64,000 nucleotides of DNA. It comes from Kitasatospora papulosa (GTDB lineage Bacteria > Actinomycetota > Actinomycetes > Streptomycetales > Streptomycetaceae). Made by a program: the position numbers and the translations under genes. The notes under the pieces were generated by a model. It saw only the letters and a program-made list of their open reading frames with translations, was not told the origin of the DNA and ran no database searches. The DNA lies in the NCBI RefSeq assembly GCF_000717245.1, contig NZ_JNYQ01000006.1:62001-126000 (forward strand), read 5' to 3'. The first letter of the stretch is position 1; each line of letters begins with the position of its first letter. Shown here piece by piece: positions 1 through 7,325 of the stretch.

Positions 1-1
1 G

Positions 2-496
2 GGCCCGTGCACGGCCCCGGTGCTGGCCGCCTGGCGAGGGCTGCCGGGCTGGGCCCGCGCCGAGAACCCGGTACCCCCGCACCGCGACGGCTACCTCTGC
101 CACGGCGATCTGCACCTCGGCCAGCTCGTCCGGCACCCCGCACCCCAGGGCCCCTGGCTGCTGATCGACATGGACGACGCGGGCCTCGGCGACCCCGCCT
201 GGGACCTGGCACGGCCCGCCGCCTGGTACGCGGCGGGGCTGCTGCCGCCAGGGATCTGGCTGCGCTTCCTCGACGCCTACCGGGCCGCCGGTGGCCCGGC
301 CGTGCGCGCCGACGGGGACCCGTGGCCGGAGCTGGACGTCGTGGCGCGGGCGCTCACGGTGCAGACCGCCGCGCTCGCCCTGGCCAAGTCCGCGGCGGAA
401 GAGCGTAGTCCGGATGAGGTGGAACAGTTGATGATCGATGCATGTGTCCGCATTGCCTCCCTCCCGCCCGAGTTGGTGTCCGAACCCCCGTCGTAG
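2..496 (+). CDS. aminoglycoside phosphotransferase family protein (C-terminal part)
   Basis: This gene enters from the left edge, so only its last 164 codons are visible and no start can be assigned. The visible part has the kinase Brenner-type motif HGDLHLGQL followed by IDMDDAGLGDPAWDLARPA, which are the catalytic loop and the metal-binding Asp segment of the aminoglycoside phosphotransferase/choline kinase superfamily (APH, PF01636). It is expected to transfer phosphate from ATP to a small hydroxylated substrate. The family is large in Streptomyces and the substrate cannot be told; resistance to an antibiotic is only one possibility. It is followed after 61 bp by a zinc-ribbon gene. Confidence 0.8.
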   Translation, partial: GPCTAPVLAAWRGLPGWARAENPVPPHRDGYLCHGDLHLGQLVRHPAPQGPWLLIDMDDAGLGDPAWDLARPAAWYAAGLLPPGIWLRFLDAYRAAGGPAVRADGDPWPELDVVARALTVQTAALALAKSAAEERSPDEVEQLMIDACVRIASLPPELVSEPPS

Positions 497-557
497 GGTG
501 AAGCGACCGCCGCCGGGCATGCATCCGGCGACGTCTCGCGACTGAGGAGCCGATTCG

Positions 558-842
558 ATGATCCAGTGCCCCAAGTGTCATGCCCAGATGCACACCTACA
601 ACCGCAACGGTGTCCAGATCGAGCAGTGCAGCGGCTGCCGGGGGATATTCCTCGACTACGGCGAGCTGGAGTCCCTGACCCGGCTGGAGTCGCAGTGGGC
701 GCAGCAGGCCCCGCCGGCGCCGCCCGCCCCGCAGGCCTACCCCGCCGCGCCGGCCCCCGCCTGGGGCGCGCCGCACCAGGGCGGTCACTACGGCGGCCAC
801 CACCGCCAGAAGAGCTTCGGCAGGATGCTGTTCAGTTCCTGA
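558..842 (+). CDS. TFIIB-type zinc-ribbon protein
   Basis: This 94-residue protein begins with a zinc ribbon: Cys4-x2-Cys7 and Cys24-x2-Cys27, with the GIFLDYGELE sequence typical of the bacterial zf-TFIIB (PF13453) family. The C-terminal half is rich in Pro, Ala, Gly and His and is probably disordered. The role of these small proteins is unknown; a nucleic-acid or chaperone role is only inference. The ATG has GAGGAG about 9 bp upstream, which fixes the start. A hairpin terminator follows. Confidence 0.8.
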   Translation: MIQCPKCHAQMHTYNRNGVQIEQCSGCRGIFLDYGELESLTRLESQWAQQAPPAPPAPQAYPAAPAPAWGAPHQGGHYGGHHRQKSFGRMLFSS

Positions 843-873
843 TCCCGTGTCCTGAACCGGTTCGCCCGCAGGG

Positions 874-900
874 CGGGTCCGGGTTCCGTGCCCGGACCCG
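874..900 (+). terminator. rho-independent-like hairpin after the zinc-ribbon gene
   Basis: A 10-bp perfect stem (874-883 with 891-900) closes a 7-nt loop, 31 bp after the zinc-ribbon stop codon. There is no T-tract, as is usual for GC-rich actinobacterial terminators. Confidence 0.6.
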
Positions 901-972
901 CATTGCATACGGTCGACGGACTTCCGTTCGTGATCTAGTCATCGCCGGAGCCGGTGCCTAGAGTGCGGGTGC

Positions 973-2322
973 ATGAACTTCCTCGACAGGTCCCGAACTG
1001 TCGCGCCCCCGGGGTGGAGCCGTTGGCTCGTGCCGCCCGCCGCGCTCGCCGTGCACCTCTCCATCGGACAGGCCTACGCCTGGAGCGTGTTCAAGCCCCC
1101 GCTCGAATCCGCTCTCGGCCTTTCGGGTACCGCCAGTGCTCTTCCGTTCCAGCTGGGCATCGTCATGCTCGGCCTCTCCGCCGCGTTCGGCGGCACCCTC
1201 GTCGAACGCAACGGCCCCCGCTGGGCGATGTTCGTCTCGCTCGTCTGTTTCTCCTCCGGTTTCCTCGTCGCCTCGCTCGGCGCCGCGACCGGCCAGTACT
1301 GGCTGGTCGTCCTCGGCTACGGCTTCATCGGCGGCATAGGCCTCGGCATCGGCTACATCTCGCCCGTCTCCACCCTCATCAAGTGGTTCCCCGACCGGCC
1401 CGGCATGGCCACCGGCATCGCCATCATGGGATTCGGCGGCGGCGCCCTCATCGCCTCACCCTGGTCGACCGGGATGCTGGAGAGCTTCGGCACCGACCGT
1501 TCCGGCATCGCCACGGCCTTCCTCGTCCACGGAGTCGTCTACGCGGCCTTCATGGCACTCGGCGTCCTCCTCGTGCGGGTGCCGGCCGACGGCTGGCTCC
1601 CCGACGGCTGGGAACCGAAGCAGGAGACCCGCAGGCTCGTCACGAACGCCCAGGTCTCCGCCCGCAACGCCCTGCGCACCCCGCAGTTCTGGTGCCTGTG
1701 GGTGGTCCTCTGCATGAACGTCACCGCGGGCATCGGCATCCTGGAGAAGGCCGTGCCGATGATCCAGGACTTCTTCACGGACACCTCCACCCCGGTCTCG
1801 GTCTCCGCGGCGGCGGGCTTCGTCGCCCTGCTCTCCCTGGCCAACATGGGCGGTCGCCTCCTGTGGTCCTCCACCTCGGACCTGATCGGCCGCAAGAACA
1901 TGTACCGGGTCTATCTCGGCGTCGGCGCCCTCATGTACGTGGTCATCGCCCAGCTGGGCAACGACTCCAAGCCGCTCTTCATCTGCTGCGCGCTCGTGAT
2001 CCTCTCCTTCTACGGCGGAGGCTTCGCGACCGCTCCCGCCTACCTGCGGGACCTCTTCGGGACGTACCAGGTGGGAGCCATCCACGGCCGGCTGCTGACC
2101 GCGTGGTCCACGGCGGGGGTACTCGGCCCGCTCATCGTCAACCGGGTCGCGGACGCGGGGGAGCGGGCGGGGCACAGCGGCCCCAGCCTCTACACGACCT
2201 CGCTCACCATCATGATCGGGCTGCTGGTCGTCGGCTTCGTCGCCAACGAATGCATCCGCCCGGTCCACGCACGCTTCCACGAGGCACCGGAAGGGAGCCC
2301 CCGTGTCCACCAGCAGTCGTAA
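973..2322 (+). CDS. OFA-family MFS transporter (oxalate/formate antiporter-like)
   Basis: This 449-residue membrane protein has about 12 hydrophobic segments and the N-terminal motif IGQAYAWSVF typical of the OFA (oxalate:formate antiporter) branch of the major facilitator superfamily. It probably exchanges or imports a small organic acid; the substrate cannot be read from sequence. The ATG lies 8 bp after TAGAGT (959-964), a good -10 hexamer, and no ribosome binding site is visible, so the mRNA is probably leaderless or nearly so. Its last codons overlap a 38-aa companion gene, a pairing known for this transporter family. Confidence 0.85.
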   Translation: MNFLDRSRTVAPPGWSRWLVPPAALAVHLSIGQAYAWSVFKPPLESALGLSGTASALPFQLGIVMLGLSAAFGGTLVERNGPRWAMFVSLVCFSSGFLVASLGAATGQYWLVVLGYGFIGGIGLGIGYISPVSTLIKWFPDRPGMATGIAIMGFGGGALIASPWSTGMLESFGTDRSGIATAFLVHGVVYAAFMALGVLLVRVPADGWLPDGWEPKQETRRLVTNAQVSARNALRTPQFWCLWVVLCMNVTAGIGILEKAVPMIQDFFTDTSTPVSVSAAAGFVALLSLANMGGRLLWSSTSDLIGRKNMYRVYLGVGALMYVVIAQLGNDSKPLFICCALVILSFYGGGFATAPAYLRDLFGTYQVGAIHGRLLTAWSTAGVLGPLIVNRVADAGERAGHSGPSLYTTSLTIMIGLLVVGFVANECIRPVHARFHEAPEGSPRVHQQS

Positions 2323-2419
2323 GCCACTCATGGTGTTCGTCTGGCTCTGGGTCGCCGTCCCGTTCGCCTACGGACTGTACGAGCTCGCCCGTAAGGCCAC
2401 CCAGCTCTTCACCGGCTGA
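2303..2419 (+). CDS. MFS transporter small subunit (38 aa)
   Basis: A GTG start at 2303 inside the end of the OFA transporter gene opens a 38-codon frame with the ribosome binding site GGAAGGGAG just upstream. The protein has a short basic start, one hydrophobic helix (VFVWLWVAVPFAYGLYELA) and a Lys/Phe-rich end. Small single-helix proteins directly downstream of OFA-type MFS genes are annotated in Streptomyces as MFS transporter small subunit. The 20-bp overlap implies translational coupling and a partnership with the transporter. Its function is not established. Confidence 0.75.
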   Translation: MSTSSRKPLMVFVWLWVAVPFAYGLYELARKATQLFTG

Positions 2420-2441
2420 GACCCGGCTCCGCGCACGACAG

Positions 2442-2471
2442 AACCCCCGGTCGTCGAGACGACCGGGGGTT
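2442..2471. terminator. bidirectional hairpin terminator between transporter and tRNA cluster
   Basis: The arms 2442-2455 and 2458-2471 are perfect inverted complements of 14 nt with a 2-nt centre (in practice a 12-bp stem with a larger loop). The hairpin lies between the plus-strand transporter operon and the end of the minus-strand tRNA array, so it can serve both. Confidence 0.7.
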
Positions 2472-2479
2472 CCGGATGG

Positions 2480-2551
2480 TGCGCGATACTGGGATTGAAC
2501 CAGTGACCTCTTCCGTGTCAGGGAAGCGCTCTCCCGCTGAGCTAATCGCGC
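2480..2551 (-). tRNA. tRNA-Val(GAC), copy 1
   Basis: The reverse strand folds as a 72-nt cloverleaf: a 7-bp acceptor stem (GCGCGAT with ATCGCGC), discriminator A, and anticodon loop CTGACAC giving anticodon GAC. The 3' CCA is not encoded. It is the last gene of a five-tRNA array. Confidence 0.95.
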
Positions 2552-2574
2552 AGGGTGACCCTGCGTGTACTGCG

Positions 2575-2646
2575 TGCGCGATACTGGGATTGAACCAGTG
2601 ACCTCTTCCGTGTCAGGGAAGCGCTCTCCCGCTGAGCTAATCGCGC
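2575..2646 (-). tRNA. tRNA-Val(GAC), copy 2
   Basis: The sequence appears identical over 72 nt to the copy at 2480-2551, with the same acceptor stem and GAC anticodon. The two are 23 bp apart. Confidence 0.95.
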
Positions 2647-2665
2647 GGGGATCCTTGCGGACCGG

Positions 2666-2737
2666 TGGACGATACTGGGATTGAACCAGTGACCCCTTCC
2701 GTGTCAGGGAAGTGCTCTCCCGCTGAGCTAATCGTCC
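2666..2737 (-). tRNA. tRNA-Val(GAC), copy 3 with a different acceptor stem
   Basis: The anticodon loop (GAC) and T arm match the other two valine copies, but the acceptor stem is GGACGAT/ATCGTCC and the D and anticodon arms differ at single positions. It is 72 nt long and CCA is not encoded. Confidence 0.95.
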
Positions 2738-2738
2738 T

Positions 2739-2812
2739 TGGAGGTGGAGACGGGATTTGAACCCGTGTAGACGGCTTTGCAGGCCGTTGCCTCGCCTCTC
2801 GGCCACTCCACC
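2739..2812 (-). tRNA. tRNA-Cys(GCA) with encoded CCA
   Basis: The acceptor stem is GGTGGAG/CTCCACC, the discriminator is T (as usual for tRNA-Cys) and the anticodon is GCA. The CCA end is encoded (TGG at 2739-2741 on the plus strand), unlike its valine neighbours. Confidence 0.95.
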
Positions 2813-2849
2813 AGGGATGGGGGTTCGGGAAGATCCCCCACCTTCTGCG

Positions 2850-2922
2850 AGCGGACGACCAGGTTCGAACTGGCGACCTCAACCTTGGCAAGGTTGCGCT
2901 CTACCAACTGAGCTACGTCCGC
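2850..2922 (-). tRNA. tRNA-Gly(GCC)
   Basis: A 73-nt cloverleaf with acceptor stem GCGGACG/CGTCCGC and anticodon loop TTGCCAA, giving anticodon GCC. It is the first gene of the array, in the order Gly-Cys-Val-Val-Val. Confidence 0.95.
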
Positions 2923-2964
2923 TTGTCTTTCCCGGTCGGCTTGCGCTTCCCGGCGACGTGTTGA

Positions 2965-2992
2965 ACTCTAGCGGATTCCCGGGCCAGCACAA
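2965..2992 (-). promoter_or_regulatory. candidate promoter of the tRNA array
   Basis: On the minus strand, TTGTGC (2992-2987) and TAGAGT (2970-2965) are 16 bp apart, about 43 bp before tRNA-Gly. TAGAGT fits a HrdB-type -10; the -35 is moderate. Confidence 0.45.
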
Positions 2993-3066
2993 AAACGCGT
3001 TTGCGCAGCGTGCTGCGGCAGCGCCGCCCGCCGCAGGTCACCGGGTGCCGTCCTAGACTCGGTCAC

Positions 3067-4134
3067 GTGCGCGACCTCACCCCTCTCGCCCGCTTCGGTG
3101 GCCTCGTCGCCACCGGTCTGCGGGACGTCACCAGCGATCCGGCCGCCCTCGAATCATCCGGCTTCTGGGCGGTGTGTGCCGACTTCGAGGGCCGTCTCGT
3201 CTGTGCCCGCTTCGACACCGTGCGTGCCGAGGAGGTGCCCCTCCCGGTACCCGGCGCCTGGCAGGGCCCCTCTCCCGAGGAGTGGACGTCCTCACTCGAC
3301 AAGGCCGCCTACACGGCGGGCGTACGACGGATCCGTGAACACATCGCGGCCGGCGAGGTCTACCAGGCCAACCTCTGCCGTGTCCTGTCCGCGCCGCTGC
3401 CTGGCCCCCGGGCCGACGTGGACGCCCTCACCGCGCTGCTGGCCCGTGGCAACCCGGCCCCCTACGCCGGCACGCTCCGGCTCCCGGAGCACGGCGTGGA
3501 GGTCGCGACGGCCTCCCCCGAACTCTTCCTGGCGCGTGACGGCCGGACCGTGGAGTCCGGACCGATCAAGGGGACCGGACGCACCGAGGACGACCTGCTG
3601 GAGAAGGACCACGCGGAGAACGTGATGATCGTGGACCTGGTCCGCAACGACATGGGCAGGGTCTGCGTGCCCGGCAGCGTGAGCGTCCCCGGTCTCTGTA
3701 CCGTGGAGAAGCATCCCGGACTGGTCCACCTCGTCTCCACCGTGCGCGGGCGGCTCGCCGACGGTGCCGGGTGGCCCGAGCTGCTCACCGCCGCGTTCCC
3801 GCCCGGCTCCGTCACGGGCGCGCCCAAGTCCAGCGCGCTCGGGATCATCGAGGCGCTGGAGACGGCCCCGCGCGGTCCCTACTGCGGAGCGGTCGGCTGG
3901 GTGGACGCCGACCGGGGCGCCGCGGAGCTGGCCGTCGGCATACGGACCTTCTGGATCGACCGCACGGGGCCCTCGCCCCTCCTCCGCTTCGGTACCGGGG
4001 CCGGCATCACCTGGGGTTCGGACCCGGAGCGGGAGTGGGCGGAGACCGAGCTCAAGGCCGCGAGGCTGCTCGCTGTAGCGTCGGGGGCCCACCAGGCGGG
4101 CGCCCACCAGGCAACAGGAAGGACCGCGTCATGA
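3067..4134 (+). CDS. pabB: aminodeoxychorismate synthase component I (chorismate-binding)
   Basis: This 355-residue protein has the chorismate-binding fold. The PIKGT motif near residue 166 carries the Lys that separates PabB-type aminodeoxychorismate synthases from TrpE (PIAGT), and NVMIVDLVRND, FPPGSVTGAPK and GAVGWVD are the expected catalytic segments. With a glutamine amidotransferase (not in this window) it makes 4-amino-4-deoxychorismate for folate. The next gene, overlapping by 4 bp, is the lyase that completes p-aminobenzoate synthesis. The frame is open further upstream, but GTG at 3067 lies 7 bp after TAGACT (3054-3059), which suggests a leaderless start there. Confidence 0.85.
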   Translation: MRDLTPLARFGGLVATGLRDVTSDPAALESSGFWAVCADFEGRLVCARFDTVRAEEVPLPVPGAWQGPSPEEWTSSLDKAAYTAGVRRIREHIAAGEVYQANLCRVLSAPLPGPRADVDALTALLARGNPAPYAGTLRLPEHGVEVATASPELFLARDGRTVESGPIKGTGRTEDDLLEKDHAENVMIVDLVRNDMGRVCVPGSVSVPGLCTVEKHPGLVHLVSTVRGRLADGAGWPELLTAAFPPGSVTGAPKSSALGIIEALETAPRGPYCGAVGWVDADRGAAELAVGIRTFWIDRTGPSPLLRFGTGAGITWGSDPEREWAETELKAARLLAVASGAHQAGAHQATGRTAS

Positions 4135-4952
4135 GGATCTGGGTCAACGGCGGGCTGCGGGACGCCGACGACGCCCGGCTGTCCGTGCTCGACCACGGGC
4201 TGACCGTGGGGGACGGCGTCTTCGAGACGGTCCGGGTCGCCGACGGCCGGCCCTTCGCCCTCACCCGTCACCTCGAGCGGCTGACCCGCTCGGCCAGGGG
4301 GCTGGGCCTGGCCGAACCCGACCACGACGTCGTCCGCCGTGCGGTGACGGCCGTCGTCGAGGCCGGCCCCGTGGAGCTCGGACGGCTGCGGATCACCTAC
4401 ACCGGCGGCCTCTCGCCCCTCGGCTCCGACCGCGGCGACGCCGCGCCCAGCCTGGTCGTCGCCCTGGGCGGGACGACCCGTCGGCCCGACAGCACCGCCG
4501 TCGTCACCGTCCCCTGGACGCGCAACGAGCGCGGCGCCGTGACGGGCCTCAAGACCACCTCCTACGCGGAGAACGTCGTCGCCCTCGCGCGCGCCCACGA
4601 GCACGGTGCCTCCGAGGCGATCTTCCCGAACACCGTCGGACAGCTCTGCGAGGGCACCGGCTCCAACGTCTTCGTCGTACTCGACGGCCGGATCCACACC
4701 CCGCCGATCGCCTCGGGGTGCCTCGCCGGCATCACCCGTGCGCTGACGCTGGAGTGGACGGGCGCCCAGGAGACCGAGCTTCCGCTCGACGTGCTCGAAC
4801 GGGCCGACGAGATCTTCCTGACCTCCACACTCCGCGACATCCAGGCCGTCCACCGGGTCGACGGACGGGAGCTGCCCGGCGCTCCCGGACCCGTGACGGC
4901 GAAGGCCATGCGGGTCTTCGAGGAGCGTGCGGCGGGTGATCTCGACCCGTGA
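4131..4952 (+). CDS. pabC: aminodeoxychorismate lyase / class IV aminotransferase
   Basis: This 273-residue protein is a fold-type IV PLP enzyme. It has the N-terminal DHGLTVGDGVFETVRV block, the PLP-binding Lys (about residue 141 in TGLKTTSYAENV) and the phosphate-binding segment near GCLAGITRA. It should release pyruvate from aminodeoxychorismate to give p-aminobenzoate. The ATG overlaps the pabB stop (ATGA) and has AGGAAGGA upstream, so the two are one translationally coupled operon. A D-amino-acid or branched-chain aminotransferase is the alternative, but the pairing with pabB favours PabC. Confidence 0.85.
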   Translation: MRIWVNGGLRDADDARLSVLDHGLTVGDGVFETVRVADGRPFALTRHLERLTRSARGLGLAEPDHDVVRRAVTAVVEAGPVELGRLRITYTGGLSPLGSDRGDAAPSLVVALGGTTRRPDSTAVVTVPWTRNERGAVTGLKTTSYAENVVALARAHEHGASEAIFPNTVGQLCEGTGSNVFVVLDGRIHTPPIASGCLAGITRALTLEWTGAQETELPLDVLERADEIFLTSTLRDIQAVHRVDGRELPGAPGPVTAKAMRVFEERAAGDLDP

Positions 4953-4989
4953 GGCGGGCCGGCCCGGGGGAACGGATCCCGTAAAGAGG

Positions 4990-5018
4990 GTGACGGCCCG
5001 CCGCCCAGCGGATAGAAC
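4990..5018 (+). promoter_or_regulatory. promoter of the GNAT gene, probably leaderless
   Basis: GTGACG (4990-4995), 17 bp, then TAGAAC (5013-5018) form a good HrdB-type promoter. The ATG at 5025 begins where transcription would be expected to start, and no ribosome binding site is visible. Confidence 0.55.
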
Positions 5019-5024
5019 ACCCTG

Positions 5025-5861
5025 ATGACCACGACCATCCGGCCGGCCGGGCCGGTCCAGCAAGGCGCCGACGGCGCGCGGGCACGCACGTACGACGTGT
5101 GCGACAACGGGCGGCCCGTGGGAGCCGTCGGCATCTCCACCGACCCGGCGTTCGGCCCGTCGGCGGGCATACTCCGGTCGCTCGGGATCGACGAGGCGCA
5201 CCGCCGGCGCGGGCGCGGCACCATCGCCGCCCTCGCGGCCGAGGAGGTGCTCCGCGGCTGGGGGTGCACCCAGGTCCGCCTGGTTGCCCCCGCGGACAAC
5301 GGCGCCGCCCGGTCCCTGGCGGCCGTGCTCGGCTACACCGAGCGCAGCCGGAACATGCTGAAGACCCTCCGGCGAACGGCTCCCGCGCTGCCTCCCGGGG
5401 TCACCGGGCGCCGGATGACGCAGAGGGAGTTCGACGCGTGGGCGGCCGTCAGCGTCGGGACGTACGCGCGGAGCTGGATGGAGCGCGGTGTGCCTCAGGA
5501 GCAGGCCCGGCGCAAGTCCGAGACGGACCACGCCGCGAACCTGCCGGACGGGCTGGCCACCCCCGGCATGTACTTCCACGTCCTCGTCCACGACGGCGCC
5601 GTCGTCGGCCACGTCTGGGTGGCACGGCGCGAGGAGCCGGAAGGCCAGGACCTCGGCTACGTCTTCGACGTCGAGGTGCGGGAGGAGCACCGGGGGCGCG
5701 GCTACGGGCGGGCGCTGATGCACCTGGCCGAGGACGTCACGCTCGACGCCGGCCTCGGACTGCTCGGCCTGCACGTCTTCGCCTCCAACACCCCGGCGCT
5801 GCGCCTGTACGAGTCGCTCGGCTACGAGGTGACGCAGTACAACCTGGCCAAGGCGCTGTAG
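5025..5861 (+). CDS. GNAT N-acetyltransferase with two GNAT folds
   Basis: This 278-residue protein contains two acetyl-CoA-binding signatures. The first is RRRGRGTIAALA (about residues 60-71) followed by NGAARSLAAVLGY; the second is EEHRGRGYGRALM (about residues 220-232) followed by NTPALRLYESLGY. The second domain looks like a complete acetyltransferase; the first may be a degenerate copy. Substrate unknown. The gene stands alone behind its own promoter and runs convergently into the DsbA-like gene with only 18 bp between stops. Confidence 0.85.
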   Translation: MTTTIRPAGPVQQGADGARARTYDVCDNGRPVGAVGISTDPAFGPSAGILRSLGIDEAHRRRGRGTIAALAAEEVLRGWGCTQVRLVAPADNGAARSLAAVLGYTERSRNMLKTLRRTAPALPPGVTGRRMTQREFDAWAAVSVGTYARSWMERGVPQEQARRKSETDHAANLPDGLATPGMYFHVLVHDGAVVGHVWVARREEPEGQDLGYVFDVEVREEHRGRGYGRALMHLAEDVTLDAGLGLLGLHVFASNTPALRLYESLGYEVTQYNLAKAL

Positions 5862-5879
5862 CGGAGCGGGGCTCGCCGG

Positions 5880-6395
5880 TCAGCCCTGGCCGGCGAGCAG
5901 CCGGTCGGCGATCTCCTCGATGCGCTCCCGCAGCCCCTCCTGGCTCTTCCCGCCGTCCAGTCGCTCGTCCCCGATCACATAGGTCGGGGTGCCGGTGACG
6001 CCGATCGCCTTGCCCTCGGCCTGGTCCGCGTCCACGATGAGCAGGTGCCGGCCGTCGATGAGCGCGGTGTCGAACTCCTCGGCGTCCAGGCCCAGTTCGG
6101 CCGCCACCTCGATCAGCAGGGGCTCGCCCGAACGGGCCAGCTCGGCGGTCCGTGCCAGTACGGCCTCGATGTACGGCCAGCCCTTGCCCTGGACGACGGC
6201 CTCCTCGGCGGCCTGCGCCGCCGCGTACGCGTGCTTGTGCTTCTCCAGCGGGAAGTGACGCAGCCGGACCTCCAGCCGGTCGCCGTAGCGTGCGCGCAGC
6301 GCGTGGACGTCGGAGAGGGCCAGGTGGCAGTCGGGGCACTCGAGCTCGCACCAGACGTCGAGGACGACCGGCGCTGCGGAGGAGGAATCGCTCAT
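5880..6395 (-). CDS. DsbA-family thioredoxin-fold protein
   Basis: This 171-residue cytoplasmic protein has the active-site pair Cys20-Pro-Asp-Cys23 near the N-terminus, an inserted helical domain, and the cis-Pro loop GVTGTPTYV (about residue 132), all marks of the DsbA/2-hydroxychromene-2-carboxylate isomerase family (PF01323). No signal peptide is seen, so it probably acts as a cytoplasmic thiol oxidoreductase, like FrnE-type proteins. The upstream codons of the open frame look non-coding. The chosen ATG begins MSDSSSAAP. Confidence 0.8.
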   Translation of the reverse strand: MSDSSSAAPVVLDVWCELECPDCHLALSDVHALRARYGDRLEVRLRHFPLEKHKHAYAAAQAAEEAVVQGKGWPYIEAVLARTAELARSGEPLLIEVAAELGLDAEEFDTALIDGRHLLIVDADQAEGKAIGVTGTPTYVIGDERLDGGKSQEGLRERIEEIADRLLAGQG

Positions 6396-6549
6396 GCGGC
6401 CAGTCTTCCAGGCCGTACCGGCGCCTCCCAATCGGGACCTGGGGAGGAGTGCGGCCCTGAAAAGTCCCTGATGTGGCCCGGCACCGTGGCTCCCGGGGCG
6501 GTGACCGGTGCAGGATGGAAGGGACGTGTCCCGATCGCTGGAGGTTCCG

Positions 6550-7008
6550 ATGCTTGCCGAGACCATCTGTTCCGCGGTGTCGGCGGCCGGCCTCGGCATC
6601 GCCGCGATCACCGCCTACCGGAAGCGGTTCCTGACGGCGACCCGCATCCTCGCCTACTCCCTGGTGCCCGTCGGTCTGGTGATGACGGGTGTCGTCCAGT
6701 GGGTGTCGGACATCGCCTTCAAGCCGAGCGTCTGGATCGGCTTCGGCCTGCTGGCCGCGGCCTGGCTGCTCTTCATGACCACGCGCGCCGTGGAGCGGCG
6801 CAGCGGTTCGACCCGCAAGGAGCGCAAGGCGGCGAGGGCGGCCGGAAGCAGGGCCGCGGTGGCGCCGGCCGCGTCGTCACCCTCACCCGCCTCCGCGGCC
6901 GGAGCGACGGCCCCGCAGAGGCAGGGGCGGCCCGAGAAGGGGCAGGGGGCCGCGCCGGGCGACGACTTCAGCGACATCGAGGCCATCCTGAAGAAGCACG
7001 GGATCTGA
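6550..7008 (+). CDS. conserved membrane protein, unknown function
   Basis: This 152-residue protein has three hydrophobic helices in its first 85 residues, then a basic linker (RKERKAARAA), a long Ala/Ser/Pro-rich stretch and a conserved-looking acidic/basic tail, DFSDIEAILKKHGI. I do not recognise a named family. GGAGG six bases before the ATG at 6550 fixes the start. The tail may be a docking peptide for a cytoplasmic partner, but that is inference. Confidence 0.7.
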   Translation: MLAETICSAVSAAGLGIAAITAYRKRFLTATRILAYSLVPVGLVMTGVVQWVSDIAFKPSVWIGFGLLAAAWLLFMTTRAVERRSGSTRKERKAARAAGSRAAVAPAASSPSPASAAGATAPQRQGRPEKGQGAAPGDDFSDIEAILKKHGI

Positions 7009-7070
7009 CGGAGGGCTCGGGACCGCGCCGCTGCGGCGCCTCGTGCGGAAGCGGGGTGGTGTCCGGAGGG

Positions 7071-7082
7071 TGAATCGATTCA
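7071..7082. promoter_or_regulatory. LacI-type operator, upstream site
   Basis: TGAATCGATTCA is a perfect 12-bp palindrome with the TGAAnCGnTTCA pattern of LacI/GalR operators. It lies about 110 bp upstream of the lacI promoter and shares 10 of 12 bases with the sites at 7196 and 11174. A looped auxiliary operator is a reasonable reading. Confidence 0.5.
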
Positions 7083-7154
7083 TGGCGGATCGGCTCACCG
7101 AAGCCCCCGCCCGGGTCCCCTGGCTCGGTATATTCGGGTCGCGCCGCGCTGATC

Positions 7155-7184
7155 TTGACGGTATCCCGGAGGTCCGGTTAGCGT
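7155..7184 (+). promoter_or_regulatory. promoter of the lacI-family gene
   Basis: TTGACG (7155-7160) and TAGCGT (7179-7184) are 18 bp apart. Transcription would begin near 7191, exactly at the left end of the operator palindrome, so repressor binding should block initiation. Confidence 0.5.
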
Positions 7185-7190
7185 CGCAAA

Positions 7191-7212
7191 AGGATTGAAA
7201 CAATTCAATCCT
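7191..7212. promoter_or_regulatory. LacI-type operator at the lacI transcription start
   Basis: AGGATTGAA (7191-7199) and TTCAATCCT (7204-7212) are perfect inverted repeats around ACAA. The core TGAAACAATTCA (7196-7207) has the form of a LacI-family operator. Its position over the predicted start site points to autoregulation. Confidence 0.65.
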
Positions 7213-7325
7213 ACGGGGCTCGGTCCGGGCGGCACCATGTGCGCGGACCACGTCGCGCGTCGGTGGACGGGCCAGCGGCCCGGCGCCGGTGCGCGGCGGC
7301 GACAAGCATCAGTGGGGCAGGGCAA

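Noticed and set aside
3879..5774. A 631-codon open frame on the minus strand opposite pabC and the GNAT gene
   Set aside because: High GC makes long antisense frames common. The translation is Gly/Arg/Val/Asp-rich without motifs, and the plus strand holds recognisable genes.
7239..7325. N-terminal extension of the LacI-family protein
   Set aside because: The codons lie in the operator/leader region just past the predicted transcription start and do not resemble any LacI N-terminus; the helix-turn-helix begins at about 7341.
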